Positions 26,900 through 34,685 of a stretch of 64,000 nt of DNA are shown one piece after another. The position numbers and the translations under genes were made by a program. Within the stretch, counting starts at the first letter, position 1, and each line of letters starts with the position of its first letter. The stretch comes from Candidatus Binataceae bacterium (GTDB lineage: Bacteria > Desulfobacterota > Binatia > Binatales > Binataceae): contig DATJMX010000001.1 of the NCBI GenBank assembly GCA_035508495.1, positions 62,001 to 126,000 on the forward strand, in the 5' to 3' direction. The notes under the pieces were generated by a model. That model did no database searches. It was given only the letters and a program-made list of their open reading frames with translations, and had not been told where the DNA came from.

Positions 26900-28529
26900 C
26901 GGCAATCACCAAAGGAGGCAGATGCAGATACGTTATCGATGCTGAACGTCCGAGGTCCGACGTTGCCATGCCGACCGCCTCTTCGAGCGTGTCGGCGCTG
27001 TCCCATCCCATGCGCGCCGCGACCGCAGGCTCTTCGCATCCTGCGGCGATCACGCGCCCGACGTGCTGGCGCGCGGGCTCGCCCCAGTTCCACATGTAGA
27101 AGGGATGCACGCCGTGATAGGCGTGGCCGTAGCGATACATGTGGATGTAGGTCGGGTTGCGCGCGAATTCGGCTTCGAAGCGATGCTCGAGCTCGGTCGC
27201 CTCAGTGGTCTCCGCGAGGCATCGATGGAAGAACTCGATGTAGCTCGGATGATGCTCTGGATGGAATTCGTCGCGCAGCGGATGGCAGATGATCATAGTG
27301 CCGCCTTCGCGCACCAGCGGCTTGTTCCGATACATGTTGAACAGGTAGCCCATCCCCGTGCACTGGACGAGGATCGGATTCATGATCGAGTTGACGTTGT
27401 AGGGGCAGATGTAAGGCACGCCGACGATCAGGATGTCGGACTGGCCTTTCACCGGCACCGCGTATTGCTGAAAAACCTTGGCCAGCGTCTTCTGATGGAC
27501 GGCCTCGGTCTCGCCCGCCCACACGCCGATCATCCCGAACGGCGAGGCGTACTTGTAAAGCGCCTGGCGCCGCATCTCGGGCGACAGATTGCGCATCGCG
27601 AACTGGAACGCCTTGAGGCGAGTGTGATCCCAGTCGGTGAACTTGTCTTCGTTCTTGTGCAGGAAGTCCATCGTCGAGCCGTACATCCGCGTGTTAACGG
27701 CGGTCTCGATCTGGAAAACCTTGAGATTCTTCTGCACGAGACGGCCCATCCGCTCTGCCGAGCGATTGAGCGCCGAATGCTTCGGGTCCATGTACGAATG
27801 GCTGTCGCGCAGGGTCTTGGCGTCGTGGTGATACTTGAGGCTCTGGTATGGCGACAGCCCGACGGCAACCGACTTGTGGCCGCCATCCATCGGCACGAGG
27901 TTGATGTTGAGGTAGATGACGAGGTCCGAGTCGGCGGCGCGCTTGGATAGCCATACTTCCTCGCCGTGATCGGTCTTGCCGAGCATCGCGATCTCGGCGC
28001 GGTTCTCCGCGTCGAAGTTGTAGAGCCGATCGGGCCAGAACTGCTTGAAGGCCTTCTCGCCCACCATCCGGCGGATCTCAGACTCGGTCATCCGCCGATG
28101 CAGCGACGTGGCGACGATCAGATGGACGTCATCGACACCGTAGTCGGCGAGAGTCTGCAGCACCTGGTTGAGCAGGCGCTCGCGGATATCGGGCCGCCGC
28201 ATGGGAGGCAGCGGCAGGCTGATGTCGTCGATCGCGATCGTCACGCGCATGTTGGGATTTAGCTGCGCGAAGAGCGGGTCCTGATTTTCGGGACGGAGCA
28301 GGGCATAGCGAATCGCCTGGTCCGGATCGGCGAGCGGCTCCAGTGGCGGCGGCGGATAGATCACGCGTGTGCCGACCGGCAGCTTCTCGAACAGGAACTC
28401 CTCGCCATAGGGAATCAGGCGGCTTTCGGAGCGCCGCGTGGTCGTGACGACCAGCTCGCGGCGCGCGCCGACTTCATGGCGCAACTCCGCGGGCTTCAGT
28501 TCTTTAAGTCTGCTCTCAGGACGCGCCAT
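26889..28529 (-). CDS. LarA/DUF2088-domain protein
   Basis: The 546-residue protein resembles the N-terminal domain of nickel-dependent lactate racemase LarA (DUF2088): VTIAIDDISLPLPPMRRPDI (about residue 95), then LADYGVDDVHLIVATSLHRR and MTESEIRRMVG, and later GHKSVAVGLSPY. The LarA lysine that carries the pincer nickel cofactor could not be identified, and no larB, larC or larE gene is present. The C-terminal half (about 300-546) is of unknown fold. The start ATG 28529 overlaps the HAD gene end by 14 bases, and its own end overlaps the lipid fusion gene. A role in the lipid pathway is inferred from context. Confidence 0.75.
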   Translation of the reverse strand: MARPESRLKELKPAELRHEVGARRELVVTTTRRSESRLIPYGEEFLFEKLPVGTRVIYPPPPLEPLADPDQAIRYALLRPENQDPLFAQLNPNMRVTIAIDDISLPLPPMRRPDIRERLLNQVLQTLADYGVDDVHLIVATSLHRRMTESEIRRMVGEKAFKQFWPDRLYNFDAENRAEIAMLGKTDHGEEVWLSKRAADSDLVIYLNINLVPMDGGHKSVAVGLSPYQSLKYHHDAKTLRDSHSYMDPKHSALNRSAERMGRLVQKNLKVFQIETAVNTRMYGSTMDFLHKNEDKFTDWDHTRLKAFQFAMRNLSPEMRRQALYKYASPFGMIGVWAGETEAVHQKTLAKVFQQYAVPVKGQSDILIVGVPYICPYNVNSIMNPILVQCTGMGYLFNMYRNKPLVREGGTMIICHPLRDEFHPEHHPSYIEFFHRCLAETTEATELEHRFEAEFARNPTYIHMYRYGHAYHGVHPFYMWNWGEPARQHVGRVIAAGCEEPAVAARMGWDSADTLEEAVGMATSDLGRSASITYLHLPPLVIADVE

Positions 28530-29295
28530 CCGGTTCTCCCAGGTTCGACAGGACGGCGTCGAAATCCTCGCGCTCGTCGTTGGTAGATTTTTCGAAATGG
28601 ATGATCGGCCAATGACGGCTCGCCGCTGCGGTGCGCAGTTTGCGGTCGGGATTGACACACACCGGATGGCCGAGGGCGGCGAGGAACGCCAGATCGTAAT
28701 GCGAGTCGGCGTAGCCCCAGCAATCGCGCAGATCGATTCCACGCTCGGCGGCATACGCGGCGCACCAATCGGCTTTCTCGTCGCTTGCCATGATCGGCTC
28801 GGCAAGGCGCCCCGTGGCGCGGCCGGCGCGATAGATGAATCGGTTCGCGGCGAAGTCGGCAATTCCGAGATGACGAGCTAGCGGCTCGACAACGAAGTCG
28901 GGCGAGCCCGTGACGAGGACCGGCTCGATGCCGGCCGCGCGATTGCCCTCGATCATTTCGACTGCGCGCCGATAAAGATGCTTCACCAGGATCCGCTCGC
29001 AATATTCTTCGCCGAGCGCGCGGAGCCGGCTGCGCGATACGTTGCGGAACACGGCGAACATCTCCTTGTTCAGCAGGCGGCGATCGTTTTGCTCGGCGAT
29101 AAAGATCCGCGGCAGGCGCGCGGCGAACGACAGCAGGTAGCTCGCGCGATTCGACCATTCGCCAAGGTTGGCGAGGATATAAACGGTCGCATGCACGAGG
29201 TTGAGGTCAACCAGCGTGCCGTCGAGATCGTAGAAAGCAATCGATCCGCTTCGTGGGCGCGCCGTTTGCGCCGATTTCGATCGAGAAACTGACAT
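28516..29295 (-). CDS. HAD-IB family phosphatase (SerB/GPAT-associated type)
   Basis: The 259-residue protein has the HAD motifs in order: motif I AFYDLDGTLVD (about residue 20), motif II VLVTGSPDFV, the lysine motif region DEKADWC, and motif IV GYADSHYDLAFLAALG. HAD-IB proteins of this kind are often found fused to, or beside, glycerolipid acyltransferases and may remove phosphate from lysophosphatidate- or phosphatidate-like intermediates. Here the neighbour with an acyltransferase domain is two genes downstream. The ATG lies one base after the TetR stop. Confidence 0.85.
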   Translation of the reverse strand: MSVSRSKSAQTARPRSGSIAFYDLDGTLVDLNLVHATVYILANLGEWSNRASYLLSFAARLPRIFIAEQNDRRLLNKEMFAVFRNVSRSRLRALGEEYCERILVKHLYRRAVEMIEGNRAAGIEPVLVTGSPDFVVEPLARHLGIADFAANRFIYRAGRATGRLAEPIMASDEKADWCAAYAAERGIDLRDCWGYADSHYDLAFLAALGHPVCVNPDRKLRTAAASRHWPIIHFEKSTNDEREDFDAVLSNLGEPDGAS

Positions 29296-29296
29296 G

Positions 29297-29965
29297 TCAG
29301 TCTAGTTTTGGTCCAAAAAAAGAGCCGGCCTCGGAAGCCGCTCCGCCATTGGGTTTTGTATCGAGCAGGCCGCTCGCCAGAAGCTCCGGACGCGCCACTC
29401 CGCGCAGGCCCATCGCGAGGATTTCCTCGGCCAGCGTGCCGAAGTCGCTGTTCTCGGTCCGCGAGGCCATCGCGACGACTTCCTTGATTCCTCCCAGGAT
29501 CGCATACGAGGCGATTCGGGTGTCGCATCCGCGCACCAGGTTCATCTGGACGCCGAGGTCGAGCGAGCGCTGAATGAGCGCCGCGATGCGGTCGTAAAAC
29601 GTCTGAATGCGCTCATCGAGCTCGCGATCAAAGCCGGTCGAATGGTTGAGCAGGATGTCGGTCAGCTCGCGCTCGGTCAGCAGATAGCTGAGGACGCGAA
29701 TCAGGTTGTCGCGGAGCTGCTCGACGGGGTTGGGCTCGTCCGTGCCAACGCGCAGCCGCAGCACGCGCTCTCTCACCTCAGTCACGACCTGTTCCAGCAA
29801 TTCCTCGAACAGATCCTTCTTGTTCTGGAAATAAAGGTAGAAGGTTCCGCGAGCGATTCCAGCGCGCGAAATGATGTCGGCGACGTTGGTGCGATGGTAT
29901 CCCTTGCGGGCAAAAATCCGTTTCGCGTGGCGCAGAACCTGCGCGCGTCGAGCCTGACGTTCCAC
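29297..29965 (-). CDS. TetR-family transcriptional regulator
   Basis: The 222-residue protein has the TetR helix-turn-helix at about residues 10-57 (ILFARKGYHRTNVADIISRAG-type pattern; the visible core is GIARGTFYLYFQNKKDLFEE) and a helical ligand-binding C-terminus. It heads the four-gene lipid operon, one base before the HAD gene, so it probably regulates its own operon. A fatty-acyl ligand would be logical. The divergent gap to 30156 contains GTGT-caa-ACAC (30016-30026), too short to call an operator with confidence. Confidence 0.93.
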   Translation of the reverse strand: MERQARRAQVLRHAKRIFARKGYHRTNVADIISRAGIARGTFYLYFQNKKDLFEELLEQVVTEVRERVLRLRVGTDEPNPVEQLRDNLIRVLSYLLTERELTDILLNHSTGFDRELDERIQTFYDRIAALIQRSLDLGVQMNLVRGCDTRIASYAILGGIKEVVAMASRTENSDFGTLAEEILAMGLRGVARPELLASGLLDTKPNGGAASEAGSFFGPKLD

Positions 29966-30155
29966 CTTGGGTAGTTACTCCTGACCGTGGCTCACGCTAT
30001 CGGTGCTCCATGAAAGTGTCAAACACGGCAAGGCTTTTCGTCCACACTCTTCCCGAGGCCAGAGCGGCAGTGTAAGTTTTCTGAGCAGCTTAAGACACGC
30101 GGCGCTAATACAAGCGTCATGTGCGGATAATTTCAGCAAGTTGTGGAGGCTTTAG

Positions 30156-30611
30156 ATGGACGAGGCGGCGTTCTGGCAGAGAGTTCACCAAATTGCATCA
30201 AAGGCGACTTGGGCGTATCTGGCGACCGCCAAGGGAAATCAGCCCAAGGTTCGCGTCGTGCATCCTGCGTTTGAGGGCGATCGGCTCTGGATCGCGACCG
30301 GGCGCACCTCGCCCAAGGCCGCCCATATCGAGGGCAATCCGCGCGTCGAGCTATTCTATGCGGTCGGCCCCGAGATGATTCATCTGACGGTGACGGGCCG
30401 CGCCAAGTTCATCGACGATGTGGCCGAGAAGAAGCGCGTATGGACGAGCAAGATCTTCGATTACGATCTTGCACAATTCTGGCCCGCCGGCCCCGAATCC
30501 CCGGACTTCGGCTTGCTGTTCGTAGAACCGAAGAAGGTAGAGCTAACCTCGCTCGCCGAGATGACGGCCAACAAGAAGCCCGACATCTGGCGCGCCCCCA
30601 AAAAGAAGTAA
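30156..30611 (+). CDS. Pyridoxamine 5'-phosphate oxidase-like flavin-binding protein
   Basis: The 151-residue split-barrel protein has the family pattern WAYLATAKGNQPKVRVVHPA (residues 19-38), LWIATGRTSPKAAHIEGNP and VELFYAV, which shape an FMN or F420 binding site. GGAGG lies 6 bases before the ATG. Members of this size are general flavin- or deazaflavin-dependent reductases or haem-binding proteins rather than true PdxH, and the substrate is unknown. It is divergent from the TetR operon. Convergent genes follow after 200 bases. Confidence 0.85.
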   Translation: MDEAAFWQRVHQIASKATWAYLATAKGNQPKVRVVHPAFEGDRLWIATGRTSPKAAHIEGNPRVELFYAVGPEMIHLTVTGRAKFIDDVAEKKRVWTSKIFDYDLAQFWPAGPESPDFGLLFVEPKKVELTSLAEMTANKKPDIWRAPKKK

Positions 30612-30662
30612 GCTACACCCGCAGCCCGGGAATCTGAGCGACGAATCGCCCGAGCGCAACTT

Positions 30663-30682
30663 CCCTTCCCGCACGGAAAGGG
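30663..30682. repeat. Short imperfect hairpin (REP-like)
   Basis: CCCTTCC and GGAAAGGG pair around CGCAC with one bulged A. It lies between two convergent genes and is probably a terminator or a scattered repeat. Nothing else is seen in the 201-base gap. Confidence 0.35.
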
Positions 30683-30812
30683 GGATGAGAATTGTCGCAG
30701 CGGATCAACCTTGATGTGTTGTCGCGGCGGAGCAAGCTTGCTGTTTGGTCCGCAATCCTGCCCGACCTCGGCGCTCGTGCTCCGCAGCGCGCTTCGTGAC
30801 GATGCCTTTGCG

Positions 30813-32354
30813 CTAGCGGACGGCGAATACTTTGCCGTCTGACGTGCCTACGTAAATGATTCCTGCGGCTGACGTGGCCGTTACGATCTGGCCGAAGCTG
30901 CGGGATGACCAGATGTAGCCGCCGTCGGCGCCGAGCACGATCGCCAGTTCATCGGCGGCCGCATCGAAGACGTCTTGCGCGCCTACGGCAACTATCGGTC
31001 CATCGGCGGTCGGCGAGCCGGTTTGTTGCCATAGGATATTGCCGCTCGACGAGATCGCATAGACGGATCCCGCGGTGACGTAGATCGTTGCGCTGTCGCC
31101 GATGGCCGGGCCTGCGGAAATCGCTGCCGGCAGGCTCACCTCCCAGTTCACTTTGCCAGTGCTATCGTCGATTGCGTAAACCGCGCCGCTGGCTGAGCCG
31201 GCGTAGACGGTGTCTCCCTGCGCGGCGAGGCCGCCCGAGAATCCGCCCGTCGGCGAAAATGTCCACGACGATGCGCCATCGAGCGCGAACGCACTGAGGC
31301 CGCCATGCGTGGCGGCGATGACGATACCTTCGGCCGTGGCCGCGGACGCGTCAATACTGCCCGCGCCGACGTTCCATTTCACCTGGCCCGAGGTGCTGAC
31401 GGATACGAGTCCACTGGACGTCGCGACGTAGATGGTGTCGCCATTAGTTGCGATTGGTCCGGCGCCGCTGCCGACTGCTGCGGTCCACGCGAGGCTGCCG
31501 TTGGGATTGAGAGCCTCGAGGCTGGAGCCGTTGAGATACGCGATGAGTCCGTTCGAAGTGATAATCGGCGACGAGCCGCTCGCGACCCTGCGCATCACTT
31601 CCTTGCCCTGGTTACTTACAGCATGAAACACGTGATCCGCGGTGATGAAGTAGATCGTTCCATCAACGCCAGCAACGATCTGCCCGCTCAGATTGGCCTT
31701 CGCATCGAATACCCACGATTCGATGCCGGCATTATTGGCCGCACTCGGCGTGATCGCCGCCGCATTCTCGACGGCGGATGTGACTGCGGCCGCCGGGGTC
31801 GGCGTGGGAACTGTCGTAGGGCAAGCACAGGGAGTTGGAGTCGGAGTGGCTGAGGAAAATACGAGGACAGAAACGGCATCAGTTGAAAGGTTGCTATTGC
31901 TGGCTCTTACGCAGGCGCATCCGTCGGCGATTCCAGTGTAGGTACCGGGAGTCGGCGCATTTTGCGGAGGTGCCAGGAGAACGCTTGGATTATTACTGGT
32001 GAAGAGCGAGGTTGACGTCAGGTCGGAGAACTTTAGCAACCCAGGTTGCCCGTTGACCTCGAAGGTCCCCTGGTCCCCGAAATTTATGGTTGAACCCACC
32101 GTAATCGAAGCTGTTGGAGCAGCGATCGGGCGAGGCGTGAAGGTCGGAGTGGCGGTTGGATTTGTTTGGCCGGTCGTGGGTACGGGAGTCGGCGTCGAAG
32201 GAAATGGCGTGCCGTCGTAAAGCGATAGCGCGATCAAAACCGCAGGCGGCGGAAATTCCTCAGTACTGCTCCCGCCACTGCAGCTCATGAGCAAGGCGCC
32301 GAAAACGAAAGCGATAACCGGGGCGAGAATCAGCCACTTAATCCGCTTGGACAT
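30813..32354 (-). CDS. Beta-propeller (PQQ-repeat-like) lipoprotein
   Basis: The 513-residue lipoprotein has a leader ending in the lipobox LLMSC. A Thr/Pro linker (TPTPVPTTGQTNPTATPTFT) with a small Cys-containing domain follows. The C-terminal half (about 210-513) consists of repeated blades of the PQQ type, such as GTIYFITADHVFHAVSNQG and DTVYAGSASGAVYAIDDSTG. The blades lack evident quinone-binding residues, so a structural or binding role, as in BamB, is likelier than a dehydrogenase. The Thr/Pro linker suggests a surface-exposed or extended position. Confidence 0.85.
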   Translation of the reverse strand: MSKRIKWLILAPVIAFVFGALLMSCSGGSSTEEFPPPAVLIALSLYDGTPFPSTPTPVPTTGQTNPTATPTFTPRPIAAPTASITVGSTINFGDQGTFEVNGQPGLLKFSDLTSTSLFTSNNPSVLLAPPQNAPTPGTYTGIADGCACVRASNSNLSTDAVSVLVFSSATPTPTPCACPTTVPTPTPAAAVTSAVENAAAITPSAANNAGIESWVFDAKANLSGQIVAGVDGTIYFITADHVFHAVSNQGKEVMRRVASGSSPIITSNGLIAYLNGSSLEALNPNGSLAWTAAVGSGAGPIATNGDTIYVATSSGLVSVSTSGQVKWNVGAGSIDASAATAEGIVIAATHGGLSAFALDGASSWTFSPTGGFSGGLAAQGDTVYAGSASGAVYAIDDSTGKVNWEVSLPAAISAGPAIGDSATIYVTAGSVYAISSSGNILWQQTGSPTADGPIVAVGAQDVFDAAADELAIVLGADGGYIWSSRSFGQIVTATSAAGIIYVGTSDGKVFAVR

Positions 32355-32496
32355 CGAGGCGAAACGATGACTGCGCAGATCAACGGTGTCAAGCTGCGCG
32401 GCACTCTCGCGCGCGCACGGCGTGAATCAGTCGCATAAACTGACAGTTACCCGCATCGAGCGGCATAACGCGTCGCGAATGGAAAATGCGGAGGAC

Positions 32497-32546
32497 AAAA
32501 AAATGGCGGGCGATTGATGGAGGGGGGGGACTCCATAACGCCCGCC
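32497..32546 (-). terminator. Rho-independent terminator of the small RNA
   Basis: An 8-bp G+C-rich stem (GGCGGGCG/CGCCCGCC) with an inner 6-bp stem is followed on the minus strand by A and seven T residues. Confidence 0.8.
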
Positions 32547-32638
32547 TGTTCGTAGCGGCCGCTCGCTTAGGCGGCGAGCGGTGACCCGGTTGGTGGGAGG
32601 AGCATCCAACCAGTGGGTGCCAGAGCCGTTGAGCACCC
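32497..32638 (-). ncRNA. Candidate small RNA with four hairpins and C-rich loops
   Basis: Read on the minus strand, four consecutive hairpins are visible: GGGTGC/GCACCC (32638-32615), GGTTGG/CCAACC (32611-32588), CCGCTCGC/GCGAGCGG (32581-32559) and GGCGGGCG/CGCCCGCC enclosing ATGGAG/CTCCAT (32546-32505). Seven T residues follow directly (32503-32497). A consensus TATAAT (32645-32640) lies just upstream. No minus-strand gene upstream needs a terminator. Two loops are C-rich (ATGCTCCTCCCA and TCCCCCCC) and could pair with Shine-Dalgarno sequences. The predicted start near 32633 would shorten the first stem. It may instead be the attenuated leader of the lipoprotein gene at 32354. Confidence 0.6.
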
Positions 32639-32639
32639 G

Positions 32640-32645
32640 ATTATA
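32640..32645 (-). promoter_or_regulatory. Consensus -10 box of the small RNA
   Basis: The minus strand reads TATAAT here. The -35 region is poor (TTTTGA at 15-base or TATTTT at 17-base spacing), so an activator or alternative sigma factor may be needed. Confidence 0.45.
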
Positions 32646-32743
32646 GAGACGGACTCCAATTCAAAATATTCATCGCGAAAGATTTTCGATTGCCTTCGAT
32701 TGCGGAGCGACTAAACTTCGGCCCTTGGGAGATAAAAAGATCA

Positions 32744-33748
32744 ATGGAATACAAGCGACTTGGTGCGACCGGCCTCAAAGTTTCGGAGCTATGCCTCGGA
32801 TGCATGACGTTTGGACGTGAGACAGACGAAGCGACGGCCGCAAATATTCTGGATAAATTTATCGACGCCGGCGGCAATTTTCTTGATACCGCCAATGTTT
32901 ACGCGGCCGGGGCCTCCGAGGAGATCCTTGGGCGAATCCTTGGGCCGCGGCGCAGTTCGCTGGTAGTGGCGACAAAAGTACGTTTCAACGCCAATGTATT
33001 CATCGGCAAGCCGGTCGGTCCCAACGAGATCGGTTTGTCGCGCGGACACATCATGGCTGAGGTAGAGCGTAGCCTTAAGCGGCTTCAAACCGACTATATC
33101 GATCTTTACCAAGTCCACAGCTGGGACTTCGAAACTCCGATCGAAGAGACGATGCGCGCGCTCGACGACCTCGTGCGCCACGGCAAAGTCCGCTACATCG
33201 GATGTTCGAACTTTGCCGCGTGGCAACTGATGAAGAGTCTTTGGGTGAGCGATAAGCACGGGCTCGCGCGCTTCGACAGCCTGCAGCCGCAATACAGCCT
33301 CATATCGCGCGAGATCGAGCGCGAGCTGCTTCCGCTATGCCGCAGCGAAGGAATCGGCGTCATTCCGTGGAGCCCGCTCGGCGGCGGTTTCCTGACTGGC
33401 AAGTACAAGTCGGGTCAGAAGCCGCCCGAGGACAGCCGCCTTGCGAAGATGGATCTCTGGGGCCGGCTGGCCGATCAGCGCAATTACACGACGCTCGAGG
33501 CCGTCGAGCAAATCGCCAGGGAACGGGGCAGGGCGGTATCGCAAATCGCACTCGCCTGGGTGATGCAGCAGCCGACGGTCAGCTCAACGATCTACGGTGC
33601 ACGCACCACCGAGCAGAACGATCAAAACCTGGGAGTCCTCGGCTTCAAGCTAAGCGAGCAGGAGTTGGCGACGCTCGACAAGGCGAGCGCGCTGCCCGTC
33701 GAATATCCCAATGCGATGCAGGCGCGGCTGCCGGGCTATCGCCCGTAG
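32744..33748 (+). CDS. Aldo/keto reductase
   Basis: The product from ATG 32744 has about 334 residues and starts MEYKRLGATGLKVSELCLG, the usual beginning of NADPH-dependent aldo/keto reductases. The catalytic tetrad is visible: Asp and Tyr in FLDTANVYAAG, Lys in VVATKV and His in YQVHSWD. The C-terminal cofactor segment VSSTIYGARTTEQNDQNLG is also present. The open frame extends upstream to 32690, but the later ATG fits the family. The physiological substrate is unknown; YajO/YghZ-like enzymes are the closest type. Confidence 0.92.
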   Translation: MEYKRLGATGLKVSELCLGCMTFGRETDEATAANILDKFIDAGGNFLDTANVYAAGASEEILGRILGPRRSSLVVATKVRFNANVFIGKPVGPNEIGLSRGHIMAEVERSLKRLQTDYIDLYQVHSWDFETPIEETMRALDDLVRHGKVRYIGCSNFAAWQLMKSLWVSDKHGLARFDSLQPQYSLISREIERELLPLCRSEGIGVIPWSPLGGGFLTGKYKSGQKPPEDSRLAKMDLWGRLADQRNYTTLEAVEQIARERGRAVSQIALAWVMQQPTVSSTIYGARTTEQNDQNLGVLGFKLSEQELATLDKASALPVEYPNAMQARLPGYRP

Positions 33749-33756
33749 GTGAAACG

Positions 33757-34125
33757 ATGGTCGTCACGATGAAACGGGTTGTGCTCGCCCTATGTATCGC
33801 GCTGGCGGGATGCGGCGCGCAGAAGCCCAAGCCGCTGCCGCTGACGCAAGCTGGGCAACCGATCGTCGTGACGACCGACACGCAGGTTGCGGGGCATCAG
33901 CTCAAGACGATCGGCGAGATGCGCGAGGTCAATAGGAACTGCGGCGCTTCCCGGATCGCAATCGGCGCGCTCAAGGAGTTTCCTCACGCTGACGCCGTCA
34001 TCAGCTATCATGAGCAGCCGGGGCTTTGTCACACGGAGATCGTAGCGGGTGGCGATTACCAGTTTTGCGACGTCATATGTCAGGCGAAAGTCGTAAAGTT
34101 CGTCGATCAAGCGCCCGCGCCATAG
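33757..34125 (+). CDS. Small lipoprotein of unknown function
   Basis: The product has about 122 residues (118 if the second ATG at 33769 is used). The leader MKRVVLALCIALAGC ends in a lipobox. The mature part has four Cys residues (NCGAS, LCHTE, FCDVIC), which could form two disulfides or bind a metal. AGGTGA precedes the first ATG. It starts 8 bases after the aldo/keto reductase stop, so the two may be co-transcribed. No family was recognised. Confidence 0.75.
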   Translation: MVVTMKRVVLALCIALAGCGAQKPKPLPLTQAGQPIVVTTDTQVAGHQLKTIGEMREVNRNCGASRIAIGALKEFPHADAVISYHEQPGLCHTEIVAGGDYQFCDVICQAKVVKFVDQAPAP

Positions 34126-34300
34126 CAGGTTCGCTATTCGCGATTAAGGTCGTTGCGGCCGATGAATTTTTACACGGTCGCGACGCTCTTCGTATTTGAT
34201 TCACCGCTCGAGCGTAAAAGATCGCCTCCCATCGGCGGTTTAACGATGGCATGCCCGATGCTCCTCTAGTGTCCGACCTGATGGACCGGAGGGCAGCATC

Positions 34301-34567
34301 ATGAAAACCAGGAAGGCTGGTATTTTGGCATTGGCGATCGCCGCGACGGTTTCGCTGGCCGCGTGCTCGGGCGAGCCGCTGACAACGCGTGAAAAAGGAA
34401 CGCTCATCGGTGGCGGCGCCGGCGCCGTCGGCGGTGCGGTCGTGGGTTCCGCCGTCGGTGCGCCTGGCGCAGGGGCCGCGATCGGCGGACTCGGCGGCGC
34501 GGCCGCGGGCTTTGCGATCGGCAACCATATCCAGAACGAACAAGACCGCCGCTACTACGGCGACTAA
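34301..34567 (+). CDS. Glycine-zipper lipoprotein
   Basis: The 88-residue lipoprotein has the leader MKTRKAGILALAIAATVSLA with lipobox LAAC. Two Gly-rich helices (GTLIGGGAGAVGGAVVGSAV and GAAIGGLGGAAAGFAIG) form a glycine-zipper as in OsmB-like or YMGG-like proteins. Such proteins sit in the outer membrane and are often stress-induced. GGAGG lies 8 bases upstream of the ATG. The C-terminus is short and charged (NEQDRRYYGD). Confidence 0.88.
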   Translation: MKTRKAGILALAIAATVSLAACSGEPLTTREKGTLIGGGAGAVGGAVVGSAVGAPGAGAAIGGLGGAAAGFAIGNHIQNEQDRRYYGD

Positions 34568-34685
34568 GCGCGCAACTTGCTGTCGCAATTCTGCTGACAG
34601 TTAGTCTCCAAACTATGAAAATAGCGACCCGCTGCTGCGGCCCTAAGGCGCAGCAGCGGGAGTGTACGACGATTGGATCTGCTGG

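Noticed and set aside
25136..27292. 718-codon open frame on the plus strand
   Set aside because: It is antisense to the strongly recognisable lipid fusion enzyme and LarA-like gene; its translation is Arg/His-rich with no motifs, as expected of the opposite strand of G+C-rich coding DNA.
32427..32636. 69-codon open frame on the minus strand over the small-RNA candidate
   Set aside because: It runs through four hairpins and a terminator, has no ribosome-binding site and no similarity to a protein pattern.
32505..32638. CsrB-like RNA on the plus strand (GGAGGAG in one loop)
   Set aside because: Only one loop carries a GGA motif of the right kind and no terminator follows on the plus strand, whereas the minus strand has promoter and T-run.
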